A DNA stretch of 64,000 bases, from NCBI GenBank assembly GCA_022702705.1, contig CM040427.1, positions 73,213,283-73,277,282 on the forward strand. Reading direction: 5' to 3'. The notes below the pieces were generated by a model. The model was not told the DNA's origin. It was given only the letters and a program-made list of their open reading frames with translations, and did no database searches. Below, in pieces: positions 11,580 to 21,900 of this stretch; the stretch's first letter is position 1, and every line of letters begins with the position of its first letter. The position numbers were made by a program, and so were the translations under genes. This DNA is from Papilionanthe hookeriana x Papilionanthe teres. Lineage: Eukaryota > Streptophyta > Magnoliopsida > Asparagales > Orchidaceae.

Positions 11580-12483
11580 ACCCCTTAGGAGATAAATACC
11601 TAGGATGCTTTTCTTGCAATTGTAGATGCTCAACAAGTCCAAGCAATGCAAGAACTTGTTGATAGTAACTGGCTTGGTCAACATATCAGCTGCATTCTTA
11701 TCAGTACGAACCTTCTGCAACAGTATCTCACCAGAAGTAATCAATTATCTGATCTTGTGATACCTGACATCAATGTGCTTGGTCCTCCATGGTACTCCTG
11801 GTTCTTAGCCAGATAAATAGTACTTTGCCTATCACAATGCAACTGAACTCCACCTTGCTCAATGCCCAGTTCCTTCGCTAGGCCTTTTGTAGACCTTCTG
11901 CCATCTAAATCACATGCATAGTCTGACACCCATTTGCACCTAATAGCCTTCTTTCCCTCAGGAAGCTGAACTAGCTCCCATGTGTTATTCCTCTGCAAAG
12001 ACTCCATCTCCTCAACAATTGCACCCATCTGCTTCTCTTTCTCCTGGCTGGTGATTGCCCCTTGAAAATTGGCTGGATCATCACTACTGATGTAAAGTGC
12101 AAAAGAGACTATGTCTTCACAACCCAATCTACTAGGAGGCTTTATATTAGTGCGTCTCTGTCTATCTATGGCTGGATTATAATTTTGTAGATCATCTGGA
12201 ATGGAATCACCAGGTGTCGGATCTGAACCTTCAACTCTCTCAGCTGCTACTGAACGATGCTCTAGATCCATCTGCACTGTTTCTGAACTGGAACTATTCC
12301 CTAGCACTTTGTCTTGATTATGCTCCAACATGGATTGCTCATCAAAGACTGCATCTCTACTGATCACCGCCTTCTTTGCAATAGGATCCCAAAACTTGAA
12401 TCCTTTCACACCTTTCTTATAGCCCAGAAAGATGCATTTCTTGGATTTTGGATCAAGTTTCAATCTTTCTTCTTCAGGTACAT
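11580..12483 (-). pseudogene. Copia pol 3' part: integrase tail and deleted RT/RNase H
   Basis: This is the downstream half of the copia polyprotein, resuming after the element 1 insertion. It begins with the integrase-RT linker (PEEERLKLDPKSKKC, IFLGYKKGVKGFKFWDP) and continues to the start of RT (NNTWELVQLPEGKKAI, RCKWV). There it jumps to an RNase H block (SDYACDLDGRRSTKG) and jumps again to LAKELGIEQGGVQLHCD and YLAKNQEYH. The RT palm, including its YxDD motif, and the middle of RNase H are missing. Both deletion joints keep the frame for about 250 residues. A frameshift near 11745 then leads to the RNase H end (VRTDKNAADMLTKP). No catalytic RT can come from this copy. Confidence 0.88.
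12479..12483. repeat. Left target-site duplication of gypsy element 1 (TACAT)
   Basis: TACAT precedes the first TG of element 1 and is repeated at 26236-26240 after its terminal CA. Both copies are copia integrase sequence, which proves the order of insertion. Confidence 0.92.
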
Positions 12484-12695
12484 TGACCCACAATTTTATA
12501 TTATGATATTTTTATATTAATTGCAACGACGCCAAAAACTTGACCCCGCTATATTATATGTATAGAATTGTAATTATTTATGTTGTGGATGCTACGCAAG
12601 TATACGTATCGTATCAAGTAATACGAGGCTCTACAGTGGAGTCCTGGTTATCGATCCCACAGGGAAAGAGAAAATTAAATAACAACTAATTTTAA

Positions 12696-12726
<31 letters not shown>

Positions 12727-13661
12727 CTAGTATACGAAAATTTGGAATTCTAAATTTAAGCGCAATAAAGTAAACTAAGTATTCTAATCAGGTAACTTAA
12801 CTAAGTAGAGAATTAATACATATTTAAAAGTGCAGGAAATTAAACTAAATAAGTCTTAACTATTTAGAAAAAGTATCTTTCCCTTGTTTAGAAATTTAAG
12901 TGATCGATGAATTTAAATAGATAATTTTAAGGTATTGTGACAAATAAGAGCATTCCTATTCTTTACCCTTTGGTCTGAGTGTAAAGAATATCGACTAATC
13001 CTATGCTTTGATTATCGAATCCGCGGCTAGGCCGGGAGGATACCGATCGCCACTTCAAAGCTCCCACGTTCCCTCGCCCGAGGGCTAACATCTACACTTC
13101 GACTTCAAACAATAGGACCGAATTGAATATTTTAGTCCGTCACACTAAAATGCTCAATTCTACGCCCAATGATATTATTTCCCTATTTATTTGCACCTTC
13201 CTTCCAAGGCTTTTAATTCCCCGAATATGAGATGTAATTTTTACTATAGTTGTAAATCAACACATTTTAACAAATCAAATGGCCGATTGAAAAGTAAATT
13301 AAGTTTTAAGTAAAAATTATCACAATTTATTAATATATAAAAGTATCTCTATTTTAATTTCATCAAGTCACTTAATTTCATAAACAAGGAGAAAGACTAA
13401 ATAAACTACTCGTAATGCATGGGAACTAAACTAAGCATGGATTTCATTTAAAGTTAAAAACAATAAATACAAATACTTATCTTGATTTATCCCCAAACAG
13501 TACTCTCGTAGTTCCTTTCGACTCTTCCTTCCAAGACAAAGACGACTCACTAATTACTCACTAAACTCACTAAAGACTAAAAGATTGCACCCAACACAAA
13601 AAATAACACACTTAGAACACAAATTAACACACTTAGAACTCACAAAAGACTGATTTTCGGC

Positions 13662-13675
13662 CTCTATATATAGAG
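13662..13675 (-). promoter_or_regulatory. TATA box of element 1 3' LTR
   Basis: CTCTATATATAGAG is a perfect 14-bp palindrome holding the TATA core. It lies about 90 bp downstream (on the - strand) of the nearest GC palindrome. The same box is at 25793-25806, with weaker versions in the solo LTR (39063-39076) and element 2 (51644-51659, 63670-63685). Confidence 0.7.
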
Positions 13676-13754
13676 GTAAGCAAATGTTCAAGAGGTGTGT
13701 AAGCATCTCTTCAAAAAGTGTCCAGGTTCAATGTATCTGTGCCATTTGAACTAG

Positions 13755-13930
13755 CTCGCCGTCGGCGACGAACTACCTCGCTGTCGGCGAGGCTTCTGAA
13801 GATCTTCAAACCGCGCTATCTCGCCGTCGGCGGGCTCTGGGCTCGCCGTCGACGAGACAGCTTATAAATCCTTCGGAAATGTCTCCTCGTAACCTCGCCG
13901 TCGGTGCGGCTCGATGTCGCCGTCGGCGAC
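13755..13930 (-). promoter_or_regulatory. GC palindrome array, U3 of element 1 3' LTR
   Basis: Six near-copies of CTCGCCGTCGGCGAG, a palindrome apart from its central base. Centres are at 13762, 13784, 13827, 13849, 13901 and 13923. Spacings are 22, 43, 22, 52 and 22 bp, close to 2, 4, 2, 5 and 2 helical turns. The array is upstream of the LTR TATA box on the coding strand, where U3 enhancers lie. Function is inferred from position and conservation. Confidence 0.85.
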
Positions 13931-14106
13931 TCAGCACAAATTGCATTATTTTCTTCCTTTTTGCTCCAAATCCGCTCCTTTTTATGATTTTTGCTTTTAT
14001 CACCTAAATTCTCCATTCCTGCAATAAAATAAAGAAAATACCCTTCTTTAAAGTGCAATTTCATCAAAAATAGGTATGAATTTCTTAATAAATTTTTCAA
14101 TGATCA

Positions 14107-14123
14107 AAATCCCCAAACTTACT
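14107..14123 (-). other. Element 1 polypurine tract
   Basis: The - strand reads AAGTTTGGGGATTT straight before the 3' LTR. The same AAGTTTGGGGGATTTT is found at the matching place in element 2 (52099-52112). Confidence 0.75.
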
Positions 14124-15453
14124 TATTACTGTCCTCAAGTAATTTTAAGTACTACATAAAAATAATGATTTCTTTAAGTAAGATTTTTCAATTCAAATAA
14201 ACTATGAATTAGATTAATTAATATAATAAAGTTAAATAAAAATAATTCATGTAATTTTAATTAATCTTATAGAAATAAATTAGTTATCGTGTCTAAGATT
14301 TTTAAGCTTTACTATTCATTTCAGGAATGACTATATTTAAAAGAATAACTACTTAAGATATTCATATGATAAGAAATTCAAGAAAACACTATTAGGTAAA
14401 ATTCTAATCCATAAACATAAGTTTGGAAATATCTAAGTTTTTCCTTTGGGTTAATTCAAATGGCCAATTTTTGATAAGGCATCTCCTCAAGCTTCTCCTC
14501 ATTTTTCTTTTTCTTTTCTTTTTCTTTTTCTTTTGAGGATTACTGTATCTGGAGAGCCTGTTAATAATTTTGAACTTCATTTTCATCTTCCTAAATTTGA
14601 AACTTAGGAATATTCTTTAGCTTATATACACTTCATAGTTTTTACTTTATTGATTTTCAATCTTTTCTTTTTCACTTGAATACTTAAGAATTTTAATTTT
14701 AGAATATAGCTTTTCCTTACTAAAAATAGTTTACTATATTCTTATTCCCTTTAACCAAATATTTTATTCTATTTAATTAATTAAAGCACTAGAAATATTT
14801 CATTTAACCTTTTATAATAATTAAATAAAATAATTCATATTAATTAAATTGAAAAAATTTGCTATAAAAATCATTTTATAATAATTTGAAAATAGAAATC
14901 GAGAACAAGTTAATAACTAAATTTGTATTTTACTCCCCCCCAAACTTAAATTTTTATATCTATTCTAAATAATGAAAAAGGGAAAGTAAATAAATCATAC
15001 CTTCAAGTTTAGGTATTTCTTTTCTTTGAAATTTTTGCGCTTTTTCATTTTTCATCGAACCCGTACTCGCTAGTATTCTCCATATATATATAACAATTTA
15101 AAGAAAATGCAGGATAAAATCTAAGATAAGTTTTAAATATAACAATTAAAATTAACTCTACACTACACATATGAATTACTAACATATTAAAAACATCAAC
15201 TAACAGATTAACAATTTTACAACTTAAAACAATACAGAATAAAATAAAAAAAACATACTAAAGAAAACTAACATCCTATTTAACATAAAAACAAATGCAA
15301 TTAACTAACACAAAAACAATAACTAACTATTATCACAATTCAAGCACATAATCTAACAAACATCCAATGTCTCAAAACATAAAGTACTGAATATTACAAA
15401 TATATAAAGTCTTCAAAATAACTTAACATCAAACAAATAAAATAAATAAAGTC
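14124..15453 (-). other. Element 1 3' untranslated region
   Basis: AT-rich, no coding frame. It includes a pyrimidine run around 14505-14532 and a block (AAGGCATCTCCTCAAGCTTC, near 14477) that is conserved in element 2 near 52481. It separates ORF B from the polypurine tract. Confidence 0.6.
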
Positions 15454-16648
15454 CTAATCTTCAGCACCAAAGTCCCAGGCTATATCATCTCCTCCCTGAT
15501 CTGTAGGCTGAGAAGACTGAGCAGGATGATACTGTGAATATCGGGGGCACTCAAGAAAGACAACATCTAAATCACCACTCCTATAACGACGTTCAGCTTC
15601 ATAGTATGCAATCTCGTATTCCGAATGTCGCTGGAGATATTCACTATCATAATCATGTCTCCTCTCCAGATTATCAATTCTTTCGATCAAAATGATCAAA
15701 TCTTCTCCCCATTGTCTCTCCAAACCGCTCAAAACTTCTCCTATGCAGAGTGTCAATTCATTCATCGGATCTTGTAGGGTAGGGGTGGTAGGCTCGGGAG
15801 GTTCATGACTAGTAGAGGGTATATCTCTACTGACCGAGTGAAATAACTTCTTACTCCTCGCTCTCCACCATTCATGAGATTCATACTTCTTAATATTGGC
15901 AATTGTGAGTGGTTTCATTGGTTCTACCCATTCTTCATTATCTCTAGCCTCAACTCCGCGAGAGTTGGCGAGTGTAAAAATTAATCCAGGGTGTCCCGAT
16001 CCGAGCTCCACTCTCATTTCGAGGAGTGGCGTGGATGTTTTGATAAATAATTATCCCGATGTCGATGCTTACGTTATTCGAATACGAAATTCGAATTGCT
16101 TCTATCTCGTGTTACCTCACCTGTGGTGATAAGTGGGTAACAGAGTAGAACAAATAAAGTAATGCCGAGCTTTGGAGATCGCATTTAATTTAGAAAGAGG
16201 AAAATTCACTCTTTCCTCGTCGCTTAATTTTCCAAACTCCGGTCCCATCGAGAGAAAGTTAATGACTTCCTCCAGGTGATCCTTCCATCGTTCCAAAAGT
16301 TTCATACTCGCTAAAGTGCGAGTCATGAACTTCATAGAACGCGTTAATTCTTGCAACATTGAAATCTACGAAAAATCCTCGTACCTTTACTCGGTGCATC
16401 TTCGGCTGCAGTTAAATTGGCATAAAATTCTTTAACCACTTCTACAATACTGCTCCATATCGAACGTAACGTAAATTCTCCCAACCTCGTTCCTTAATAA
16501 TCCGCTCTACTTCTCCTCCCGGATTTTTGAAAACTCCGATCTGCAATGCACTTTCTTCCTCGAATATTTTCAAAATATTTAGTCCGTGCTCGTGCATTGA
16601 TGAATCGGTCTTTGTCGAATTCTACTCGACGTTTTGTCGTGGAGCCAT
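15454..16648 (-). pseudogene. Accessory ORF B of element 1 (putative plant transposon protein family)
   Basis: The start is the ATG at 16646-16648 (Met-Ala-Pro-Arg), the same place as in element 2. Frameshifts and stops break it, but segments are clear: RFINARARTKYFENI, then VVKEFYANLTAAED, then RVNFPLSKLNAISKARHYFI, then GSGHPGLIFTLAN, and an open C-terminal stretch of 187 residues ending AWDFGAED. The order Phe-aligned N-terminus, VVKEFYANL and GHPGLI resembles the family called putative plant transposon protein (PF20167, from memory). The C-terminal part is charged and probably helical. No signal peptide or membrane span is seen, so it is not env-like. It is a diverged paralogue of ORF A. 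Molecular function is unknown. Confidence 0.75.
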
Positions 16649-16712
16649 ACGATCGATCCGTGAAAATCATGAAAATTTTCACTAAACTTAAAAATAATCC
16701 TAAGAAGGCTTC

Positions 16713-16857
16713 CTACAACATTTATAAGCAATTTAAATTAAATTCCATGGATTTCCACCGAATATTTCTTCCATATTTTGATTTTTCCCAAAATTTGCAA
16801 TGTGGTGAAAATACATGGTGAAAATAAAAAATTTTTGCATAGGAGTGAAGCACTTAC
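16713..16857 (-). other. Probable intron in the 5' leader of ORF B
   Basis: On the - strand, a donor TTG|GTAAGTG begins at 16857 and an acceptor TTGTAG|GAAGCC ends at 16713. The span is AT-rich and 145 bp, and lies between the palindrome array and the ORF B start. The donor is conserved in element 2 (54865); the acceptor there is changed to TTGG. This is typical of a spliced leader of its own transcript. Splicing is inferred. Confidence 0.5.
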
Positions 16858-17002
16858 CAAGAGAAGATGAAATCCGGTGTTTTTGAGTGATAAAATCGCT
16901 TCAAATCCAAGATCTCTCAAGCCCTAGGTCGGTTTTTGCGAAAATGAGAGGTTGGGGATGATGAATAGTGTTTTTGACCGTCAAATATATGTTTTTCCCG
17001 AC

Positions 17003-17152
17003 CTCGCCGTCGGCGAGATTTTTCTCGCCATCGACAAGCTAATATTTTTCGAACCAAAAACTCTCGGGAAAAATCCGTCGTCAGCAAGAAATTCTTCATT
17101 GTCGCCGAGATCGATCTCGCCTGTCGGCGGGATTTTTCTCGCCGTCGGCGAG
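17003..17152 (-). promoter_or_regulatory. GC palindrome array upstream of ORF B, element 1
   Basis: Copies of the 15-bp palindrome are centred at 17010, 17031, 17081 (decayed), 17102 (decayed), 17124 and 17145. Spacings are 21, 50, 21, 22 and 21 bp. A TATA-like CATATATTTG follows on the - strand near 16984-16993. The array is about 360 bp from the ORF B ATG, the same as in element 2. Confidence 0.8.
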
Positions 17153-17542
17153 ATTCCAAAATTTAAAATTTTTGAAATTCGTCACTCATTTTCGTCCTTA
17201 ATTTGCCTTATATTATATTTCCGATCACATCATTTATTAATTTAATATGAAGATTAGCTACTTATACATAAACAAATTCACACAACACAACAAATTAACT
17301 TTAATATTGAAATCCATGAGATATACAAACTAACATAATTTTAGACTCTATAATCAAACTTCAAACTTCAATCCTCACTACTAATCAACATCGCAAACCA
17401 ATCCACGACACACTAAATGCTGATACAAAACTATGACGCATATCTTAACTAAGTTTGAGATATTCAAATCATCACTCCACACATAATAAAATCTAAATCA
17501 AATTAAATAACATCAATACAAACATACTATAGAAATCTTTAC

Positions 17543-18709
17543 TACTACTCTTCAAGGTCAGAATCTTCATCTTCTCTGATATTTCCGATATGACGATGAT
17601 GCACAAATAAGTTATAGAAAGGCTCGAAGGGAAATTCCGAAGCGCATTCTTCAGCTGATCCAACCCTTCACGTCTCGCAGATGAAGAAAGCTAGCTTCCG
17701 GTGTCCGTAATGATCAAAGTGTTCCTTCATCCTCCGACTCAATGTGATCAAATAAATCGGATATATTGTCAATTGAATCTCTCACTTTCTGCAGTTCTTT
17801 CTCCATTCCTTTAATTTTTTTTCAAAAGTAACTCTGTTTTATCTGAAATAGGCCTCGCTATAGGATTATTCCGTGAAGCTCCATCGTAGATAAATGTAAT
17901 GTCCTCATTATTGTCCAAAGTAGGGAACATATCCGTAGGATCGAGCGGCTTCCAAGGTAACAGTAACCTTTTTCCCAAGCTTCATAAGAAACCCGATACT
18001 CGATCGCATAATGCAAAAATAAGTAGATGGGTGTCCTAGTCCGTGAACCGACCCATGCACAATTAAACCCAATGCGTACTTAACAATTATTGATCCAACA
18101 TCAATAAGCAATCCACTTTGAATACAATAATTCAATATAGCGCATTCCTTCGAAACATTGTTTACCCTCATAGTAGGTAACAATTTAGATGAGATGAAAA
18201 AGTGCCAGTGCTTTCGAGACAGGATTCAAAAGTGATGCAGAGAAACTAACATACCCGTCTTCACACATTTCCCAATCTTCCGGTTCATCGACTCGATATC
18301 GAAATATCTCATTCATATTATATCGAGAAGGCACAAAATTTGAATAGTGACATACCGGGGTGTTTTCTATAGAAAATAATTCATTTACTCTTGATGGAGT
18401 AAACGTCACCCATCTTCCTCGGACGTAGACATTCCCATTGTTGATTGCATGTAAGTTAGAGTAGAACTCTTTCACAACTGGAATAACAACAGCAGACGTA
18501 GTGTAACAGAATACCTCCCATTGCCGCTGCACGATCATTTCTTCTATCTTAGTATTGGAATTCTCTAATACTCGATTGACAAATCCCCATTCCTTGATAA
18601 CTCTTTTCTTTATCAAAACCTTGTTGAAGATCCGTCGCGCTTCCGCACTCACAAATTTCCTCCGGTTAAACACTCCGCATTTAGAGGAATCTAAGAATTT
18701 GGAGGTCAT
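17543..18709 (-). pseudogene. Accessory ORF A of element 1 (putative plant transposon protein family)
   Basis: Starts at the ATG ending at 18709, shared with element 2 (56666). The first 174 residues are open: CGVFNRRKFVSAEARRIFNK, then RQWEVFCYTTSAVVIPVVKEFYSNL, then VYVRGRWVTFTPSRVNELFS. A stop near 18183 separates a second block with IIVKYALGLIVHGSVHGLGH. Later fragments give RMKEHFDHYGH, and the end is acidic (EDEDSDLEE). The pattern fits the putative plant transposon protein family (PF20167, from memory). In gene order it takes the place of the env-like ORF of other Athila relatives. No signal peptide or membrane helix is visible. The acidic tail could act in protein contacts or activation; that is speculation. 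Confidence 0.8.
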
Positions 18710-18820
18710 TATGGTGAATGGAATGAATTCTAGTGAAGAAGGCAGACTTAGAGTGGTTTAAGAATGGGTTTTCACAAAGGAATTGGTATTGAAACCGTCC
18801 AAATCGGCATTCAAAGTATA

Positions 18821-18830
18821 AATAACTCAT
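18821..18830 (-). promoter_or_regulatory. TATA-like box upstream of ORF A, element 1
   Basis: The - strand reads TTATTTATACTTTG here, about 110 bp before the ORF A start and just downstream of the palindrome array. Element 2 has only TTATTTTGACGG at the matching place, so support is moderate. Confidence 0.4.
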
Positions 18831-18842
18831 CTTTATAACTTC

Positions 18843-19016
18843 CTTGCTGTCGGCGAGGACGTTTCTCGCCGTCGGCGACTCGGCTTATAAAACTGCCTTT
18901 CCGGTTCTCGCTGTCGGCGAGGACGTTTCTCGCTGTCAGTGAGCTCGATAAATAAAATGAATCTAATTTAGGCGCGAACCTCGCTGTCGGCGAGTATCGA
19001 CCTCGCCGTCGGCGAG
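18843..19016 (-). promoter_or_regulatory. GC palindrome array upstream of ORF A, element 1
   Basis: Six copies centred at 18850, 18872, 18914, 18936, 18987 and 19009. Spacings are 22, 42, 22, 51 and 22 bp, almost the same as in the LTR array (22, 43, 22, 52, 22), although flanking sequence differs. Variants such as CTCGCTGTCAGTGAG look like C-to-T decay at CpG. Confidence 0.87.
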
Positions 19017-19170
19017 ATTCAAAAATAATGTCCAATTTCGCTCTAAATCGAATAATTTCTTTTCTCATCATAATGGTTCGAATATGTGATGATTCTTAAT
19101 AATAATCGAGTAGTAAAGTTTCAATAATATAGACTAACTATTAAGATACAAAAAAAATAGATAACTAATA

Positions 19171-19219
19171 TGGGTTGTCTCCCATAAAGCGCTTGGTTTA
19201 ACGTCGTCAGCCCGACCTA
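19171..19219 (-). other. Conserved block after integrase
   Basis: On the - strand the block reads GGTCGGGCTGACGACG, then TTAAACCAAGCGC and TTTATGGGAGACAACCC. It is nearly identical at 57081-57130 in element 2. Similar GGGAGGCAACCC text after pol is known to me from other plant Athila-like elements. The role is unknown; splice or RNA-structure signals are possible. Confidence 0.55.
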
Positions 19220-19229
19220 ATTTCAATTA

Positions 19230-20226
19230 TTAATCAGGTCGACTAAGCATTAAAACCTCTTTATAGTTAGGTCTTATACCTTCGAAATATGGTTTTAATC
19301 TATGTCCATTAACTTTAAATTTATGTCCAGTTTTTGAATCTTCGATTTCTATAGTTCCGTATGAAAATATTTGAGTTATGGTGAAAGGTCCTAACCATCG
19401 AGACTTCAATTTTTCAGGAAATAATTTCAATCTAGTATTATACAACAAAACTTCATGTCCTCGGTTCAAAATTTCCTCGATTAATCTTTCGATCATGCCA
19501 TAATTTCATCTTTTCTTTATAAATCCGATCATTATCATATGATTCATTTCTTAATTCTTCCAATTCATTTAATTGCAAGAATCTCTTCTCACCACTTTCC
19601 TTCATATTATAATTAAATTCTTTAATCGCCCAATATGCTTTATGTTCTAATTCAACTGGTAAGTGGCATGTTTTTCCATATATAAGCTCGTAAGGAGTCA
19701 TTCCAATCGGAGTTTTATAAGCAATCCTATAAGCCCATAATGCGATGTCTAATCTAATAGACCAATCTAACTCTATTTAGGTTTACAGATTTTTCTAAAA
19801 TACGTTTAATCTCACGATTAGATACTTCAAATCTAATCCGCTAGTCCGTGGATGATAAGCAGTGGATATCTAATGAGTAATATTGTATTTTTCTACTAGT
19901 TTGTGAATGTATTTATTTCTAAAATGAGTTCCTCCGTCAATGATAATCACTCTCGGCATTCCAAATCTAGTAAAAATATTTTTCATCAGAAATTTTGAAA
20001 CACCCTTAGCATCACATCTAGGTAAAGCTCGTGCCTCAATCCATTTGGAAACATAATCAACAACTACTAATATATATGAGTTTCCAAACGAAGGAATAAA
20101 AGGTCCCATAAAATCTAATCCCCAAACATCAAAAATTTCAACTTCTAATATAAAGTTTAGAAGCATTTCATTTCTTCTAGATATATTTCCTACTCTTTGA
20201 CATTTATCGCAAGTTTTAATATATCT
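19230..20226 (-). pseudogene. Integrase of element 1
   Basis: Fragments in order: a zinc-binding end shared with the preceding RNase H ORF (GTDKTAYKILQSGFYWPTL), the catalytic core with Asp in WGLDFMGPF and Asp in IIIDGGTHF, and after a break the SNREIK segment with the catalytic Glu. PYELIYGKTCHLPVELEHK and the C-terminal KLKSRWLGPFTI domain follow. The zinc finger shows Tyr (DFGGYFG) where family members usually have the second His. Frameshifts and stops split the gene near 19860, 19700 and 19495. Confidence 0.9.
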
Positions 20227-21120
20227 TTATACATCTCTAAATAAAGTAGGCCAGTAAAATCCAGATTGTAGAATCTTATAAGCAGTTTTATCAGTCCCGA
20301 AATATCCTCCAAAATCAGAATCATGACATTTTTGAATAATTGGTTCGCTTTCTTCATAAGGTACACATCTTCTAATAATTAAATCCTTACATTGCTTATA
20401 TAAATATGGTTCATCCCAAAAATAGGTTTTCGTATCATGGATGAATTTTTTTCGTTGTTGTAAAGTTAGCATAGGTGGTAAAATATTACTAACTATATAG
20501 TTTACTATATCGACATACCATGGTATTTTCCACTCATCGATATTATATAGTTGTTCATCAGGAAAACCGTCTATAATTTCATTTTCAATATCGGATAATT
20601 CATGATTTTCTAATCTCGATAAATGATCCGCAATTTGATTATCAGTTCCTTTCTTATTAACGATCTCAAAATCGAATTCTTGCATTAATAGCATCCATCT
20701 AATTAATCTTGGTTTGAAATCTTTCTTTTGCATTAAATATTTGATAGCAGAATGATCAGTATGCACGATACATTTTGTTTCAATCAGATAAGGTCTAAAT
20801 TTATTAAAACCATATACTACCGCTAATAATTCTCTTTCAGAATCGTATAATTTATTTCAGCGATCATTTAGAGTTTTACTAAGATAAGTATATAACTTTA
20901 AAAATCTTTTCATATCTTTGCCCAAGAATCGCTCCTACAAGATAATCACTAGCATCACACATAAGCTCAAATGGTTTCTCCCAGCTAGGTGAAACTATTA
21001 TAGGTGCTGTAATTAATTTTTCTTTTAAGAGTTCAAAAGCATTCGTACATTCGATTAGTAAATTCAAATTTCTTGTCCTTTTCGAGAAGTTGGCATAGAG
21101 GTTTAGTAATTTTTGAAAAA
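20227..21120 (-). pseudogene. RNase H of element 1
   Basis: PFELMCDASDYLVGAILGQR carries the first catalytic Asp. After a stop near 20880 come HTDHSAIKYLMQKKDF and ADHLSRLENHE, the C-terminal half of a gypsy RNase H. The frame then runs without a break into the integrase zinc-binding region, as expected for a polyprotein. Confidence 0.88.
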
Positions 21121-21900
21121 TCTTTTATATAGCGTCCGTAGAATCCAAGCATGTCCAAGAAAACTTCTTACCCCTTTTACCGTAGTTGGAGGTGGTAATT
21201 TAGCTATAACTTGAATTTTTGCAGGGTCCACTTCCATGCCTTTTTTCCGAAATTTTATGCCCTAATACAATGCCGCCCGCAACCATAAATTGACATTTCT
21301 CCCAATTTAGAACTAAATTTGTTTTCTCACATACTTCTAATACTGATGAGTTAAGCATGTGTCAAATGATGTTCCAAATACAGAGAAATCATCCATAAAT
21401 ACTTCTATTCCATTGTCAATTAACTTATTAAATATAGACATCATACATCTCCGGAATGTTCTTGGTGCATTACATAATCCAAAAGGCATTCTTCGAAAAG
21501 CGAAAGTTCCATAAGGACTAGTAAATGTAGTTTTCTCTTGATCCTCGGGAGCAATTTGTATTTGATGATAACCGGTGTATCCATCTAGAAAACAAAAATA
21601 CTTATGTCCGGCTAATCTATCTAACATCCGGTCTAGAAATGGTAAAGGAAGTGATCTTTCCCGTGGCGGTATTTAATTTCCTATAATCAATACATATACG
21701 CCAACCAAGTAACTTGTCTTATAGGAATAAGATCGTTATTTTCATCGGCAGTGACGGTCACTCCTCCCTTCTTAGGAACACGGTGAATTGGGCTTACCCA
21801 AGCACCGTCGTAAATAGGATATATAATACCATTATCTAACCATTTTAAAATTTCTTTCTTAACTACTTCTTTCATTATCGGGTTTAATCTCCTTTGGGAT
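21121..21900 (-). pseudogene. Reverse transcriptase of element 1
   Basis: KKEILKWLDNGIIYPI opens the fingers region. LDRLAGHKYFCFLDGYTGYH carries the first catalytic Asp, and IEVFMDDFSVFGTSF is the YxDD-type box in its Athila form FMDD. Frameshifts near 21690 and 21340 break the frame. Phe in place of Tyr at the box is normal in this clade. Confidence 0.9.

Larger units (their letters stand above)
12484..14106 (-). repeat. Element 1 3' LTR (left copy), 1623 bp
   Basis: Begins TGACCCACAATTTTATATT and ends CAATGATCA. It matches 24620-26235 throughout, with scattered differences. It contains an (AAT)n run near 12703, a TATA box in CTCTATATATAGAG at 13662-13675 (- strand promoter) and the palindrome array at 13755-13930. 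A PBS-like GCAACGACGCCA sits inside the LTR at 12523-12534. Confidence 0.95.

Noticed and set aside
13755..13930. CRISPR-like look of the palindrome arrays
   Set aside because: The repeats are 15 bp with 6-7 bp or longer, non-unique gaps, the copies sit in LTRs of a plant retrotransposon, and no cas genes are present.
13806..14003. Arg-rich open frames over the palindromes (also 16917-17159, 39066-39338, 51694-51876)
   Set aside because: They are translations of the GC palindromes in LTRs and spacers; they are not collinear between elements.
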